31,214 nucleotides of DNA from CAZNVG01 sp964576475 (GCA_964576475.1 CAZNVG010000011.1:1-31214), one strand, 5' to 3'; shown: positions 1-7,091, numbered from the stretch's first letter. Notes: generated by a model from the sequence alone, not told the origin. Made by a program: numbers and translations.

Positions 1-297
1 AAATGCAACGATATGATCGAGAAAAACTACTGGTCACATGCCGACCCACAAGGAAAGAATCGGGTCGCCGCCATGCTGATGGGCGCTGGCTACAGATACG
101 AAAAAGCAGGCGAGAATCTAGCGTATGGGCAGAAGTCCGTTAATGGTGTTACTAGTAGCTGGATGCGAAGTAAAACACACCGAGAGAACATACTTGGTGC
201 GGAATACGAAGAAATAGGTATAGGAGTTTGCAGTAGCAACAACTATCAGGGTGGCAAGAATGTTGTGATTGTGCAGCACTTTGCAAAGCCTCACTGA
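1..297 (+). CDS. CAP/SCP-domain secreted protein (YkwD-like), 5' truncated
   Basis: The frame is open from base 1 (K-C-N-D-M-I...) to a TGA at 295-297, so the gene begins outside the window; the ATG at 13 is only internal. The visible 98 residues are the C-terminal part of a CAP domain: WSHADPQG, then a GYRY..AGENLAYG stretch, a W-M-x-S-x-x-H-R-E-N-I-L helix, and a final beta strand before the stop. The histidines in SHADP and THRENIL and the glutamate in AGENLA match the CAP cavity residues of the family. Bacterial YkwD-like proteins are exported and of poorly known function; a signal peptide would lie in the missing part. No terminator-like hairpin follows. Confidence 0.85.
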   Translation, partial: KCNDMIEKNYWSHADPQGKNRVAAMLMGAGYRYEKAGENLAYGQKSVNGVTSSWMRSKTHRENILGAEYEEIGIGVCSSNNYQGGKNVVIVQHFAKPH

Positions 298-380
298 TCA
301 TTTTGCGATGTAATAGACGTAACGACGACTACTCTAGCATGAACCTCGGCACAGATTAACACTCGGCGAGAAAACTTTCG

Positions 381-410
381 TTTACACCTCAACATGAAAC
401 ATGGCATAAT
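381..410 (+). promoter_or_regulatory. Promoter of the GNAT gene, leaderless
   Basis: A -35 TTTACA (381-386), an 18-base spacer and a -10 CATAAT (405-410) preceded by TGG form a good promoter. The -10 ends 7 bases before the ATG at 418, so transcription should start at or next to that ATG. Confidence 0.6.
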
Positions 411-417
411 CGTCGTT

Positions 418-873
418 ATGTCTGAAATAACTATTATCGAACAAACTTTCTATAAACCTGAGCTGAGTGATACTTATGATGCACTAATGGCGAGCCTACA
501 CATGGCTGAGAGCTGGGAGCATGACCCGCAGGATATTCGCGCAGTATGTGAGAGCAAAACTAGTTCTCACTTCCACGCCATACTCGGCGGTAGCGTAGTC
601 GCCATGGCTACTCTTGGACAGCCGGTAGATGCTATCGGACATCGGACGTCAGTTATTGAGGATGTTGCGGTACTGCCTGATGCTCGCGGCAAAGGAGTCG
701 GGGCTTCAATGCTTCAATTCCTAGAGCACCGTGCATACTCGCTTGGCGCCAACCGTATCGAGCTCCACAGCAAAGACGAACGTGAGGACGCGCAGCGAAT
801 GTACCGTAAGGCCAACTACGAGATGATAAACACTCGACTATTCCGCAAAGTACTTAGCGATCTAGTACGCTAA
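418..873 (+). CDS. GNAT family N-acetyltransferase
   Basis: The 151-residue protein carries the acetyl-CoA-binding motif A of GNAT enzymes: VIEDVAVLPDARGKGVGASML, with the R-x-x-G-x-G loop, followed by a helix, a GANRIELHS strand and the R-M-Y-x-K-x-N-Y-E motif B end. Such enzymes transfer an acetyl group from acetyl-CoA to an amine; the substrate cannot be told from sequence. An upstream ATG at 394 lies inside the promoter spacer, so 418 is the supported start; no Shine-Dalgarno is present. The 3' end overlaps the convergent gene on the minus strand by 20 bases. Confidence 0.85.
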   Translation: MSEITIIEQTFYKPELSDTYDALMASLHMAESWEHDPQDIRAVCESKTSSHFHAILGGSVVAMATLGQPVDAIGHRTSVIEDVAVLPDARGKGVGASMLQFLEHRAYSLGANRIELHSKDEREDAQRMYRKANYEMINTRLFRKVLSDLVR

Positions 874-1279
874 AAGAGCCTTGCGTCTCATCCATATAAT
901 GATCGTGAAACTGAAAATCTCCGATTTGCGTTAGTAGTACTTCGATTCGATCGCCAGACTGCAATACCCTTTCGGACACGCCATTGTATGAAATATGCTC
1001 GTGGTGCTGGCCGAAAGCAACGAGTCGCTCTCTGTCGTCATCGTTAGTAATTACTAACGTATCGCAGTAGGCTACATACGAATGCATAGGTGTGACTTTG
1101 TCGTTGGCGATATGTACTTCAAAGCGAGACGAAAGAACACCATCACATATACTGGGCGCTGGTATCGGCGCAACTGCTATAGTCGGCGTCTGCCTAAATA
1201 TGATGAATGATGAGATTACGCCTACCGCCACAAGTACGAACGCAGGTGTAAATGTATTTCGTATAAGCATATTCATCAT
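854..1279 (-). CDS. Membrane-anchored cupredoxin-like protein
   Basis: The 141-residue protein starts with a hydrophobic segment (about residues 9-28, FTPAFVLVAVGVISSFIIF) followed by a Pro-rich linker and a beta-rich domain ending GDFQFHDHYMDETQGSFSV. This C-terminal pattern resembles cupredoxins, where a strand is followed by clustered metal ligands; His and Met are present (H-D-H-Y-M) but the usual type-1 copper Cys at the loop start is not. Two other Cys lie upstream (SICDG and AYCDT). Likely an exported, membrane-tethered protein; copper binding is unproven. Three in-frame ATGs occur within four codons; a weak -10 (TACACT, 1281-1286) would favour the third, at 1270. Confidence 0.55.
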   Translation of the reverse strand: MMNMLIRNTFTPAFVLVAVGVISSFIIFRQTPTIAVAPIPAPSICDGVLSSRFEVHIANDKVTPMHSYVAYCDTLVITNDDDRERLVAFGQHHEHISYNGVSERVLQSGDRIEVLLTQIGDFQFHDHYMDETQGSFSVLDR

Positions 1280-1320
1280 AAGTGTAAGTCATTGCACTCG
1301 AGCAAACAACGAAGAATACC

Positions 1321-1329
1321 TGCTACACT
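1321..1329 (+). promoter_or_regulatory. Extended -10 promoter, points to an ATC start
   Basis: TGC followed by TACACT (1324-1329) is an extended -10. It ends 6 bases before ATC at 1336, the same distance seen between extended -10 boxes and ATG at several other genes here. Confidence 0.45.
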
Positions 1330-1335
1330 ACTTTC

Positions 1336-1914
1336 ATCAAAGACATACTCGCAATCACCGCAGCAATCGTGGCCCTACTAGGGAATATCCCCTACATTCG
1401 TGACGCTATCAACAAGCGTGTCAAACCCCACCCTTACACGTGGTTGGTTTGGACTATAGTCTCTGGAATAACGTTGTTCGGGCAGATTGCGAAAGGCGCT
1501 GGTATCGGTGCGCTACCGACAGCAGTTGCTGAAGCGTTCACGGTGTTCATTTTTATTTACTCGCTTCGATACGGCTTTAAAAACATTCAGCGAACCGATA
1601 ACTACTTCCTCGCGGCGGCATTGATGGGACTCATTCCATGGATACTCACAAAAGATCCGACACTCTCTGTGGTCATTGCCGTGCTTATTGATCTCGTGGC
1701 CTTCATACCAACCATTAGAAAAACCTGGCAAAAACCTAGCAGTGAAACACCGGCTCTGTATAGCGCAAACGTTCTGCGCCATGTGCTAACATTGCTTTCA
1801 CTTGGTTCCTATAACATAGCCACAACGCTGCACTCCATCGCTATGATCTCAACAAACTCAGTCATGACACTGATCATACTGCTCAAAAAGCAGCCAAAAA
1901 CAAAACACAAGTAG
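1336..1914 (+). CDS. Multi-pass membrane protein of unknown function
   Basis: The protein is almost entirely hydrophobic, with about six membrane segments, and ends in a basic tail (KKQPKTKHK). Motifs such as GNIPYIRDAI, KPHPYTWLVW and LVAFIPTIRKTWQKP recall a conserved Patescibacteria family of small integral membrane proteins with two similar halves, reminiscent of PQ-loop transporters; this is recall, not a search. The first normal start is GTG at 1369, but it lies inside the first membrane helix (DILAITAAIVALLGNIPYI), which stays open upstream with no ATG, GTG or TTG. I place the start at ATC 1336 from the promoter position. If ATC is not used, the annotated start would be 1369. Confidence 0.65.
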   Translation: MKDILAITAAIVALLGNIPYIRDAINKRVKPHPYTWLVWTIVSGITLFGQIAKGAGIGALPTAVAEAFTVFIFIYSLRYGFKNIQRTDNYFLAAALMGLIPWILTKDPTLSVVIAVLIDLVAFIPTIRKTWQKPSSETPALYSANVLRHVLTLLSLGSYNIATTLHSIAMISTNSVMTLIILLKKQPKTKHK

Positions 1915-1926
1915 TTGCATAGAGCG

Positions 1927-1932
1927 TATACT
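1927..1932 (+). promoter_or_regulatory. -10 box of the LRR gene
   Basis: TATACT ends 8 bases before the ATG at 1941, with no clear Shine-Dalgarno between, so the transcript is probably leaderless. The -35 is weak. Confidence 0.45.
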
Positions 1933-1940
1933 GAGTAAGT

Positions 1941-2549
1941 ATGAAGTATTTCCTAGGTTTTCTTGTTGTCGTAGTCGTACTAGCTGGAGGCTTATTCGCG
2001 TACCGGTACGGTAAAGAAAGTGCCAACAAAACCACCAGTACAACCGCAACCTCGACTCAGGCCGACGGTACAAGCACGACGCAAACTACAAAGCCTTCCA
2101 CGAACGGCAAAACTCTTGATCTTAGTAATAAAGGCCTAACAAAAGTCGGCTCCGAAGTGTACGGCAAGACTGACACAACAATTTTGATCCTGTCTAATAA
2201 CAGTATCAAAACCCTACCTAGCGAAATGGGTAAAATGACTAAGGTGACCACATTCAAAATCGACCATAATTTGCTCGATGGGAGTTTAATCGGTGAAATC
2301 CGTCAAATGTCACAACTAGAAACGCTTGATGTTAGCTATAACAAAATGACAGGCATGCCAGCAGAGATCGGCCAATTGAGCAAATTGCAGAGCCTCAACT
2401 ATAGCTATAACGACATAACCGGCTTGCCAAACGAACTGAAGAATCTAAAAAACAATCTAAAAGAATTCAATCTAACTGGCAATCCACTGAACCAAGACCA
2501 AATTCAAACCATTAAAACACTACTGCCCAACACGACCATAATCTATTAG
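1941..2549 (+). CDS. Membrane-anchored leucine-rich-repeat protein
   Basis: The 202-residue protein has an N-terminal hydrophobic anchor (about residues 3-20), a Thr/Ser-rich spacer (about 25-58), then four to five leucine-rich repeats of about 23 residues. The repeats show the L-x-x-L-x-x-S/N-N-x-I/M-x-x-L/M-P-x-E pattern (LSNNSIKTLPSEMGKM, VSYNKMTGMPAEIGQL, YSYNDITGLPNELKNL, LTGNPL). It should sit outside the cell, tethered to the membrane by a low-complexity stalk, and bind a protein partner; for an episymbiont a host-contact role is plausible but unproven. It is followed by a hairpin and a convergent gene. Confidence 0.85.
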   Translation: MKYFLGFLVVVVVLAGGLFAYRYGKESANKTTSTTATSTQADGTSTTQTTKPSTNGKTLDLSNKGLTKVGSEVYGKTDTTILILSNNSIKTLPSEMGKMTKVTTFKIDHNLLDGSLIGEIRQMSQLETLDVSYNKMTGMPAEIGQLSKLQSLNYSYNDITGLPNELKNLKNNLKEFNLTGNPLNQDQIQTIKTLLPNTTIIY

Positions 2550-2557
2550 TAGCCTAC

Positions 2558-2614
2558 GGCACGACAAGCAGATCCTGTTAAATCCTTAGTACTTACTCCA
2601 AAGGATTTTCGTGC
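2558..2614. terminator. Hairpin between convergent genes
   Basis: An 8-bp stem (AAATCCTT 2580-2587 with AAGGATTT 2601-2608) is followed directly by TCGTGC (2609-2614), which can pair with GCACGA at 2558-2563 as an outer stem. It lies between two converging genes and may end transcription in either direction; the T-run is short. Confidence 0.4.
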
Positions 2615-2620
2615 TTCTAA

Positions 2621-2935
2621 TTATTCGATTGTCTGCGTATCAATTGGGGGAGTTTCGACAAACACATTCTCAAACTGCAAATCATGCTGTGCTAGAGCGC
2701 CTTCAAGTGCAGCAATCGTAACCGCGCTTTTGTGAGCTTCGAGCAAATGCATAGACCCGCCTATAGCACCAAGTGCCGCCCCGGCAACAAATAAAGCCCT
2801 ATCACCTCCATTATCAACCGAGGCTAGATAGCCGTTTAGTGCCATTCCTCCAATGGAGCCACCGAACCACTTAAGTTTATTTTCAAATCTTTTTCTGTGA
2901 TTCTCGATTTCCTGTTCGATCCCTTGTCTGACCAT
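2621..2935 (-). CDS. Small glycine-rich membrane protein, unknown
   Basis: I do not recognise this 104-residue protein. It has a charged N-terminal helix (MVRQGIEQEIENHRKRFENKLKW), then two short hydrophobic glycine-rich stretches (WFGGSIGGMALNGYLASV and ALFVAGAALGAIGGSMHLL) that could form a membrane hairpin with glycine-zipper packing, and an acidic tail. The start is ATG at 2935, because GAGGGGTG lies 5 bases upstream; a GTG at 2950 overlaps that ribosome binding site. Confidence 0.6.
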   Translation of the reverse strand: MVRQGIEQEIENHRKRFENKLKWFGGSIGGMALNGYLASVDNGGDRALFVAGAALGAIGGSMHLLEAHKSAVTIAALEGALAQHDLQFENVFVETPPIDTQTIE

Positions 2936-2962
2936 ATATTCACCCCTCACTTATTTGATAAA

Positions 2963-2968
2963 AGTATA
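2963..2968 (-). promoter_or_regulatory. -10 box of the small glycine-rich membrane protein gene
   Basis: TATACT on the minus strand lies about 27 bases before the ATG at 2935, leaving room for a short leader with the GAGGGGTG site. The -35 is not clear. Confidence 0.4.
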
Positions 2969-3001
2969 CCTCTCGCGTATTTGTAAATACATACCGTTTT
3001 A

Positions 3002-3499
3002 CTAAAAATTCAGCGGCTCACCACGAAGCAAGGCAAATCCTTTTCGCGCAGCCACAAACTCAATATCGTCTAGCCCCTTGCCCGGAGTGGTGGCGCTTTC
3101 TAGCTCAGCTTCTGCAAACCAGCCAAAACTAGAGTGGTCTTCTGGATTGAGGGTAATTTGAGATTGATCGCTGACCAGTCTTGCAAAATAGATAATTTCA
3201 AATGAGTGGGACTTTTTTATTTCATTCGTGTAGGTAAACACGAAGAACGGGTCGCCAATTTCAACCTCAACTCCAAATTCTTCGTCTATTTCTCGCTTCA
3301 ATCCCACGACGGTATCTTCGCCGAAATCAATATGCCCACCTGGTAGTTCGTATACACCAGGCAAAAACTTCTTAGTGTCGGCCCTTTTCGCTAGGAATAC
3401 TTTTTCCACCCCATCAACTTTGCGATGGATAAAAGCGCAGCCCGTAATGACTTGCTGATTTTCAGCTAGTACTTCACTGTCGTGTGAGATTTTGCTCAT
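3002..3499 (-). CDS. Nudix hydrolase
   Basis: The 165-residue protein contains a complete Nudix box: G-H-I-D-F-G-E-D-T-V-V-G-L-K-R-E-I-D-E-E followed by FGV, fitting G-x5-E-x7-R-E-U-x-E-E-x-G-U. The box binds Mg2+ and cleaves nucleoside diphosphates linked to another moiety; the substrate (damaged NTP, NDP-sugar or similar) cannot be read from the sequence. The fold begins at about residue 17 (QQVITGCAFI). The start at 3499 is chosen over a longer form because the -10 box ends 6 bases upstream of this ATG. The next gene on this strand begins its own unit. Confidence 0.92.
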   Translation of the reverse strand: MSKISHDSEVLAENQQVITGCAFIHRKVDGVEKVFLAKRADTKKFLPGVYELPGGHIDFGEDTVVGLKREIDEEFGVEVEIGDPFFVFTYTNEIKKSHSFEIIYFARLVSDQSQITLNPEDHSSFGWFAEAELESATTPGKGLDDIEFVAARKGFALLRGEPLNF

Positions 3500-3505
3500 G
3501 TAGTA

Positions 3506-3514
3506 ATTGTAGCA
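3506..3514 (-). promoter_or_regulatory. Extended -10 promoter of the Nudix gene
   Basis: On the minus strand TGC is followed by TACAAT (3506-3511), then 6 bases, then ATG at 3499. No Shine-Dalgarno fits, so the mRNA is probably leaderless. Confidence 0.55.
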
Positions 3515-3552
3515 AGGTGCGACGCTCAAAACGAGCTACCTACACAAATGAC

Positions 3553-4047
3553 CTACTGAATGAAATTAAAGGTTTCTACTATTTCACGACGCGTGTGGTC
3601 ATTATCGGGAAACATATCAACAAGCGAAATACCTGTCAGGTCATACGACTCTCCGACGGACACCTGACTTGTCCGCTGGTCAGTGACGTGCGGCAAGAAT
3701 CCAGACCCCACAAACTCAGGAGTGTTGAATACGAAAGAACCTCCATCAACAAGACCCAACAGCGCGTAGTGTAGAGTCGACATTGGTTCATCAAGTGGTA
3801 GTAGCTTTACGGGGACATCATTGTGCTCACCTAGTAATGCACTTTGTATCGGAACTGTATCGAAAGAAGCTGTTTTAGCAGCAACGTCACGCAATGCCTG
3901 ACACAATTCGCTTAGTTGCCAGTTCGTCTTGAACGTATCCAAGATAGTGACATGCAAGGGCCAATCTAATGACGAGAAGTTAGTTAACTTATCTTGCGGA
4001 TCTAAAAAACAGACTACGGTGTATTTTTGAGAATACTGTTGTGACAT
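3553..4047 (-). CDS. 2H phosphoesterase (2'-5' RNA ligase-like)
   Basis: The 164-residue protein has the two H-x-T motifs of the 2H phosphoesterase superfamily: WPLHVTILD (about residues 29-37) and FLPHVTDQR (about 118-126), separated by about 85 residues as expected for the two lobes. Family members open 2',3'-cyclic phosphates or 2'-5' linked nucleotides, acting in RNA end processing or small-molecule metabolism. The spacing and total size fit a single-domain LigT/2'-5' ligase-like enzyme. The biological substrate is unknown. A TAGTAT box ends 6 bases before the ATG. Confidence 0.8.
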   Translation of the reverse strand: MSQQYSQKYTVVCFLDPQDKLTNFSSLDWPLHVTILDTFKTNWQLSELCQALRDVAAKTASFDTVPIQSALLGEHNDVPVKLLPLDEPMSTLHYALLGLVDGGSFVFNTPEFVGSGFLPHVTDQRTSQVSVGESYDLTGISLVDMFPDNDHTRREIVETFNFIQ

Positions 4048-4053
4048 ATCTCT

Positions 4054-4059
4054 ATACTA
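4054..4059 (-). promoter_or_regulatory. Probable -10 box of the 2H phosphoesterase gene
   Basis: TAGTAT on the minus strand, 6 bases before the ATG at 4047; no TGn and a weak -35, so this call is tentative. Confidence 0.3.
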
Positions 4060-4139
4060 AACTCCCCAATTAATGGCGCATTCTTGCTTAAAGACCGTAC
4101 GTACCATTATTTCAACAAAAGCTAAACTCATACACATAG

Positions 4140-4619
4140 CTAACAGGGAATTGAGGACCGAAAAGACAAGTTGTTTCTTAGTGGGTTGATAATGACATAC
4201 CAGGGGCCCTGTTCATTGCGAGGTCGATCATTTTTAGGATTCCCTAGAATCAAATCGCCATATAGTTCCTTTTTTCCGTTTTCTAGTTCAGCATATAGAC
4301 CATATTTACCGGGCAACAGAGACAAGTTTACTTTACCGTTGCTGATATTCACTTTTTTTAGAATCTCGGCGTCTTCAAAACTATCTAAAGTTTTAAACGG
4401 CTTAGTAAATACAAAGCGTATATTTTGATTAGTGGTCAACTTATCTGCTTCACACGGCCCAATTCCTAGCACGCCGTAACCATCGCTGCTTTGTTCAACG
4501 CCGTCATAGTATCCTACGGTCGTATTACCTATTAAGTATGATGATACTGAAAGTATGACAACAATACCTAGCAGAGCTGTAATTGACAGCAATACATTTC
4601 TTTTTGTTAATCTTTTCAT
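4140..4619 (-). CDS. Exported protein of unknown function
   Basis: The 159-residue protein has a basic N-terminus (MKRLTKRN), a hydrophobic segment (about residues 9-30) and an extracytoplasmic domain. The domain has a Cys at GIGPCEAD and a Cys as the final residue, which could form a disulfide joining its ends, and a LSLLPGKYGLYAEL stretch typical of a beta-sandwich. I do not recognise the family. The start at 4619 is set by an extended -10 box that ends 6 bases before it; the longer frame upstream would run through that promoter. Confidence 0.65.
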   Translation of the reverse strand: MKRLTKRNVLLSITALLGIVVILSVSSYLIGNTTVGYYDGVEQSSDGYGVLGIGPCEADKLTTNQNIRFVFTKPFKTLDSFEDAEILKKVNISNGKVNLSLLPGKYGLYAELENGKKELYGDLILGNPKNDRPRNEQGPWYVIINPLRNNLSFRSSIPC

Positions 4620-4625
4620 AAGCAG

Positions 4626-4634
4626 ATTATCGCA
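4626..4634 (-). promoter_or_regulatory. Extended -10 promoter, leaderless
   Basis: TGC followed by GATAAT (4626-4631) on the minus strand, 6 bases before the ATG at 4619. It directly follows the T-rich tail of the tRNA terminator. Confidence 0.5.
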
Positions 4635-4637
4635 CAA

Positions 4638-4666
4638 ATAAAAACTGAGACACAAAGTGCCTCAGT
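4638..4666 (-). terminator. Rho-independent terminator of tRNA-Lys
   Basis: ACTGAG and CTCAGT (4644-4649 and 4661-4666) form a stem, extended past one A-C mismatch, with a T-rich tail (TTTTATTT) on the minus strand. It lies 15 bases past the encoded CCA of the tRNA. Confidence 0.65.
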
Positions 4667-4681
4667 AAAACATGAACTTAT

Positions 4682-4758
4682 TGGAGGGCCCAGTGAGACT
4701 TGAACTCACGACACCCTGCTTAAAAGGCAGGTGCTCTAACCAGCTGAGCTATGGGCCC
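4682..4758 (-). tRNA. tRNA-Lys (anticodon UUU)
   Basis: The minus strand folds as a full cloverleaf: acceptor GGGCCCA with TGGGCCC, D-stem GCTC/GAGC, anticodon stem CCTGC/GCAGG with loop CTTTTAA (anticodon TTT), a 5-base variable loop and T-stem GTGAG/CTCAC with loop TTCAAGT. The discriminator base is T and CCA is encoded (4682-4684). The start of the PPM phosphatase's possible upstream frame overlaps it, but that gene starts later. Confidence 0.97.
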
Positions 4759-4819
4759 GGATAGACTTACAAAATGCTACCATATTACCCCTGTTAGGGC
4801 AAGCATAATGGTCGCGGGG

Positions 4820-4849
4820 GTGACAAGCATCCCTGTTCTGTTGCATAGT
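4820..4849 (+). promoter_or_regulatory. Promoter of the PPM phosphatase gene
   Basis: -35 GTGACA (4820-4825), 18-base spacer, -10 CATAGT (4844-4849), then 6 bases to the ATG at 4856. No Shine-Dalgarno; probably leaderless. Confidence 0.5.
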
Positions 4850-4855
4850 AGAGTC

Positions 4856-5512
4856 ATGGAAACACATATCTCGTCAGCAGCCGCTCTGAGGCCATTCAAA
4901 GGAAAGGGACATGATCGAATTGTGTCCGATTCTACTCGAGGAGTGTTCGCCGTATTCGACGGAGCTGCTAATGCAGAAGCAAGCTCGTTGGCTGCGAGTT
5001 GTCTGGAGGAGTTATTGGAAAGTGGTGTTCGATTAGACGTACGTCATTCATTTACTGAAATACAGCGACGATTGGTCGCCGCATACCAAGGCGCTAAATT
5101 AACTACAGGATCAATCGTGTCACTCTACCATCACGATCAACAAAACATTCAGGTGCGCTATGCCGCGGCGGGAGATTCGCCAATTATGTATTTCAACCCC
5201 GTCTCACAACAACTTGAACAGTGGACGCAGGACGAAAGCGTTCGGCATGAAACCTATATCGACGCCAGCAATTTTCTAGGTAGTTCGCGTCATAGACTAC
5301 GTCAACTTGGCAAACGAGCTGTTCATCATGGGTCCACGCTGCTCATGATGAGCGATGGGATTACTGACGAGTACTTTGATGGCCATTTGAAGCCTGACGA
5401 CATCACGAGCGCAATACTCTCGACTACTTCCGCCGAGGAATTGGCAGATCAGATACTCAACGATACGGCCGTATTTGACGATGCGGGTGTCGTCGCTATT
5501 AGATTTGGCTGA
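4856..5512 (+). CDS. PPM/PP2C-type protein phosphatase
   Basis: The 218-residue protein shows PP2C-fold motifs in order: RGVFAVFDGAAN (metal-binding Asp-Gly), a T-T-G-S-I-V strand, YAAAGDSPIMYF (G-D-S), LLMMSDGITDEYF (S-D-G) and a final DDAGVVAIRF strand with the last metal-binding Asp. This order matches PPM phosphatases, which use two metal ions to remove phosphate from Ser/Thr or, in the SpoIIE/RsbU branch, from regulatory partners. No kinase partner lies nearby. The start at 4856 is chosen because a longer frame runs back into the tRNA. Its end overlaps the convergent nucleoside hydrolase gene by 14 bases. Confidence 0.8.
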   Translation: METHISSAAALRPFKGKGHDRIVSDSTRGVFAVFDGAANAEASSLAASCLEELLESGVRLDVRHSFTEIQRRLVAAYQGAKLTTGSIVSLYHHDQQNIQVRYAAAGDSPIMYFNPVSQQLEQWTQDESVRHETYIDASNFLGSSRHRLRQLGKRAVHHGSTLLMMSDGITDEYFDGHLKPDDITSAILSTTSAEELADQILNDTAVFDDAGVVAIRFG

Positions 5513-6545
5513 GCGCAGCTTTTTCTCGCGCGATTACATATTCTATGATCGCGTCAGCTGATTTGATTCCATGTTGCGAGGCTGATAGCCCAATTACAGA
5601 GTGGTCAACACCATTAATGCAAACCTTTATAGGATCAAACATCTCCGGATGCAGTGCTGCGGCCACGTTTAGCGGGTCATACATAGTCAACTTACCGCTG
5701 TAGTTCTCTGTCGTGATAATATCCTCGATAACGCCAGGATCAGTTCCGTTGCAATACGTTGAGACAAACCACTCGCGGTCACAGCGGCCAGGCAAGGTGC
5801 CACGGTCAGGGTGCTCTAGTGGTAGATTAACCAGCCTCCACATCTCACGCTGCGCATCGTCTTGACGAGACTCCATAGCCTTCGCGACAGCACTCTGGCC
5901 TAAATCCTGATAAAAGCTTGCTTCAAACTGGCACGCATAGGCAGCTTCTCGCGACACTATGGACATTGCCATGCCATTTGACTGCAGCCATTCATACACA
6001 TACGCGCTGGCAGCAGTATCAAATGTATTGTTCACAGAATCGTCGGGTAACATAAAACCTTTTGAGTCACGCACTATATTCTCTTTGCTCACCACAACAC
6101 CACCCATGATCGCAACGAGACCAATCTTTTGCATGCATAATGCCGGCTCTTGAGCAAACAACTCTGCAGCATCTGTCATGCCACTGTTTAGCGCCAGTAT
6201 CAGCGCCTTGTCCTCTGAGGCTAAGAGTGTGTCGCGTAGAAGCTCAAATCCATTCTGAAACTCTGTCGTGTTTGATATATAGGGAACATTTGTTTCGTAA
6301 GATTGTGGTTCGGCGTTTGATTTGCAATCTGTTCCAATACCTACCGGCAACGAAAAACCGACCTCATCAAGTACTCCTTGCGCTAATCGCGCTCGCTGCT
6401 CGGCTGGCGACAGATTCGCAACCACTGCACGCAAATCAACCTCTCCAAACTTCATTGCACCTACCGCTAAGAGCAGTGCATTTTCGTCATCTAGGTCTTT
6501 GCCGTAGTCACTAATAATTACTAACTGTTTTGCTTCATGCGACAT
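5499..6545 (-). CDS. Inosine-uridine-preferring nucleoside hydrolase-like protein
   Basis: The 348-residue protein starts with IISDYGKDLDDENALLLA, matching the D-x-D-x-x-x-D-D calcium-binding signature of nucleoside hydrolases except that the second position is shifted (D-Y-G-K-D-L-D-D). It has the mid-protein A-I-M-G-G strand-turn (LVAIMGGVV) and the C-terminal MYDPLNVAAAL motif, where the Asp is a metal ligand in the family. Nucleoside hydrolases release the base from ribose, a salvage step useful to a host-dependent cell. The length is slightly above the usual 310-320. The start at 6545 is set by TATAAT ending 7 bases upstream. Confidence 0.75.
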   Translation of the reverse strand: MSHEAKQLVIISDYGKDLDDENALLLAVGAMKFGEVDLRAVVANLSPAEQRARLAQGVLDEVGFSLPVGIGTDCKSNAEPQSYETNVPYISNTTEFQNGFELLRDTLLASEDKALILALNSGMTDAAELFAQEPALCMQKIGLVAIMGGVVVSKENIVRDSKGFMLPDDSVNNTFDTAASAYVYEWLQSNGMAMSIVSREAAYACQFEASFYQDLGQSAVAKAMESRQDDAQREMWRLVNLPLEHPDRGTLPGRCDREWFVSTYCNGTDPGVIEDIITTENYSGKLTMYDPLNVAAALHPEMFDPIKVCINGVDHSVIGLSASQHGIKSADAIIEYVIAREKAALSQI

Positions 6546-6552
6546 AATGTAT

Positions 6553-6581
6553 ATTATACACTTACTGTCACTTTGCCACAA
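6553..6581 (-). promoter_or_regulatory. Promoter of the nucleoside hydrolase gene
   Basis: A consensus TATAAT (6553-6558) with TTGTGG (6576-6581) 17 bases upstream. The -10 ends 7 bases before the ATG at 6545; no Shine-Dalgarno, so probably leaderless. Confidence 0.6.
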
Positions 6582-7085
6582 TCATTCACTCTTTCTTGGT
6601 CGACCCCGCTTCTTGCCTCCACCACCATCAAGCAGTATGCCCAGCATGCTCACGACAATTGCGTACAGTATCACGGCGGTCCGGTGAGTCTGAAAGACAG
6701 CCCATAGTGCCGAGTTGTCTAGACTACTCGAAAGCACAGATTCTTCAAGATATGGTTGCACGAAAACTGCAACAAGACCAACACTACCTAGCGCCGGAGC
6801 TAGCTGCTGTAACAAGCTAACACCGCGCTGCGATTTATAGAATCTACCTGCTACCAAAATTGCTGGGAGCAACGTCATAAATAGCTTTACGAAATCAGCT
6901 AGTGAAATACCACCAACACTCGTATTGTTTGCTCCAACAAGGTCGTTAATCGTGCCTGAAAGAGTACTGCTCAAGACAAAGCCGCTACAAAGCGCGAGCA
7001 CCAGAAAGTTACAACGTGTTCGAAGCGCCAAAATGAGTGCAGTAAGCGAAAGAAATATTACACCAAAAATGAGATCAAAGCTCAT
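6582..7085 (-). CDS. Membrane protein with a GRP-type basic tail, unknown
   Basis: The 167-residue protein has about four to five membrane segments (roughly 3-20, 26-43, 62-82, 96-112 and 134-152) and ends in GGGGKKRGRPRKSE. The last ten residues match the R-G-R-P core of AT-hook DNA-binding peptides and should face the cytoplasm or outside depending on topology. I do not recognise the membrane domain. It could be a membrane protein tethering DNA or RNA, or the tail may simply be a positive-inside anchor. The gene lies just upstream of the nucleoside hydrolase, whose promoter fills the 36-base gap. Confidence 0.6.
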   Translation of the reverse strand: MSFDLIFGVIFLSLTALILALRTRCNFLVLALCSGFVLSSTLSGTINDLVGANNTSVGGISLADFVKLFMTLLPAILVAGRFYKSQRGVSLLQQLAPALGSVGLVAVFVQPYLEESVLSSSLDNSALWAVFQTHRTAVILYAIVVSMLGILLDGGGGKKRGRPRKSE

Positions 7086-7091
7086 ATGCTT

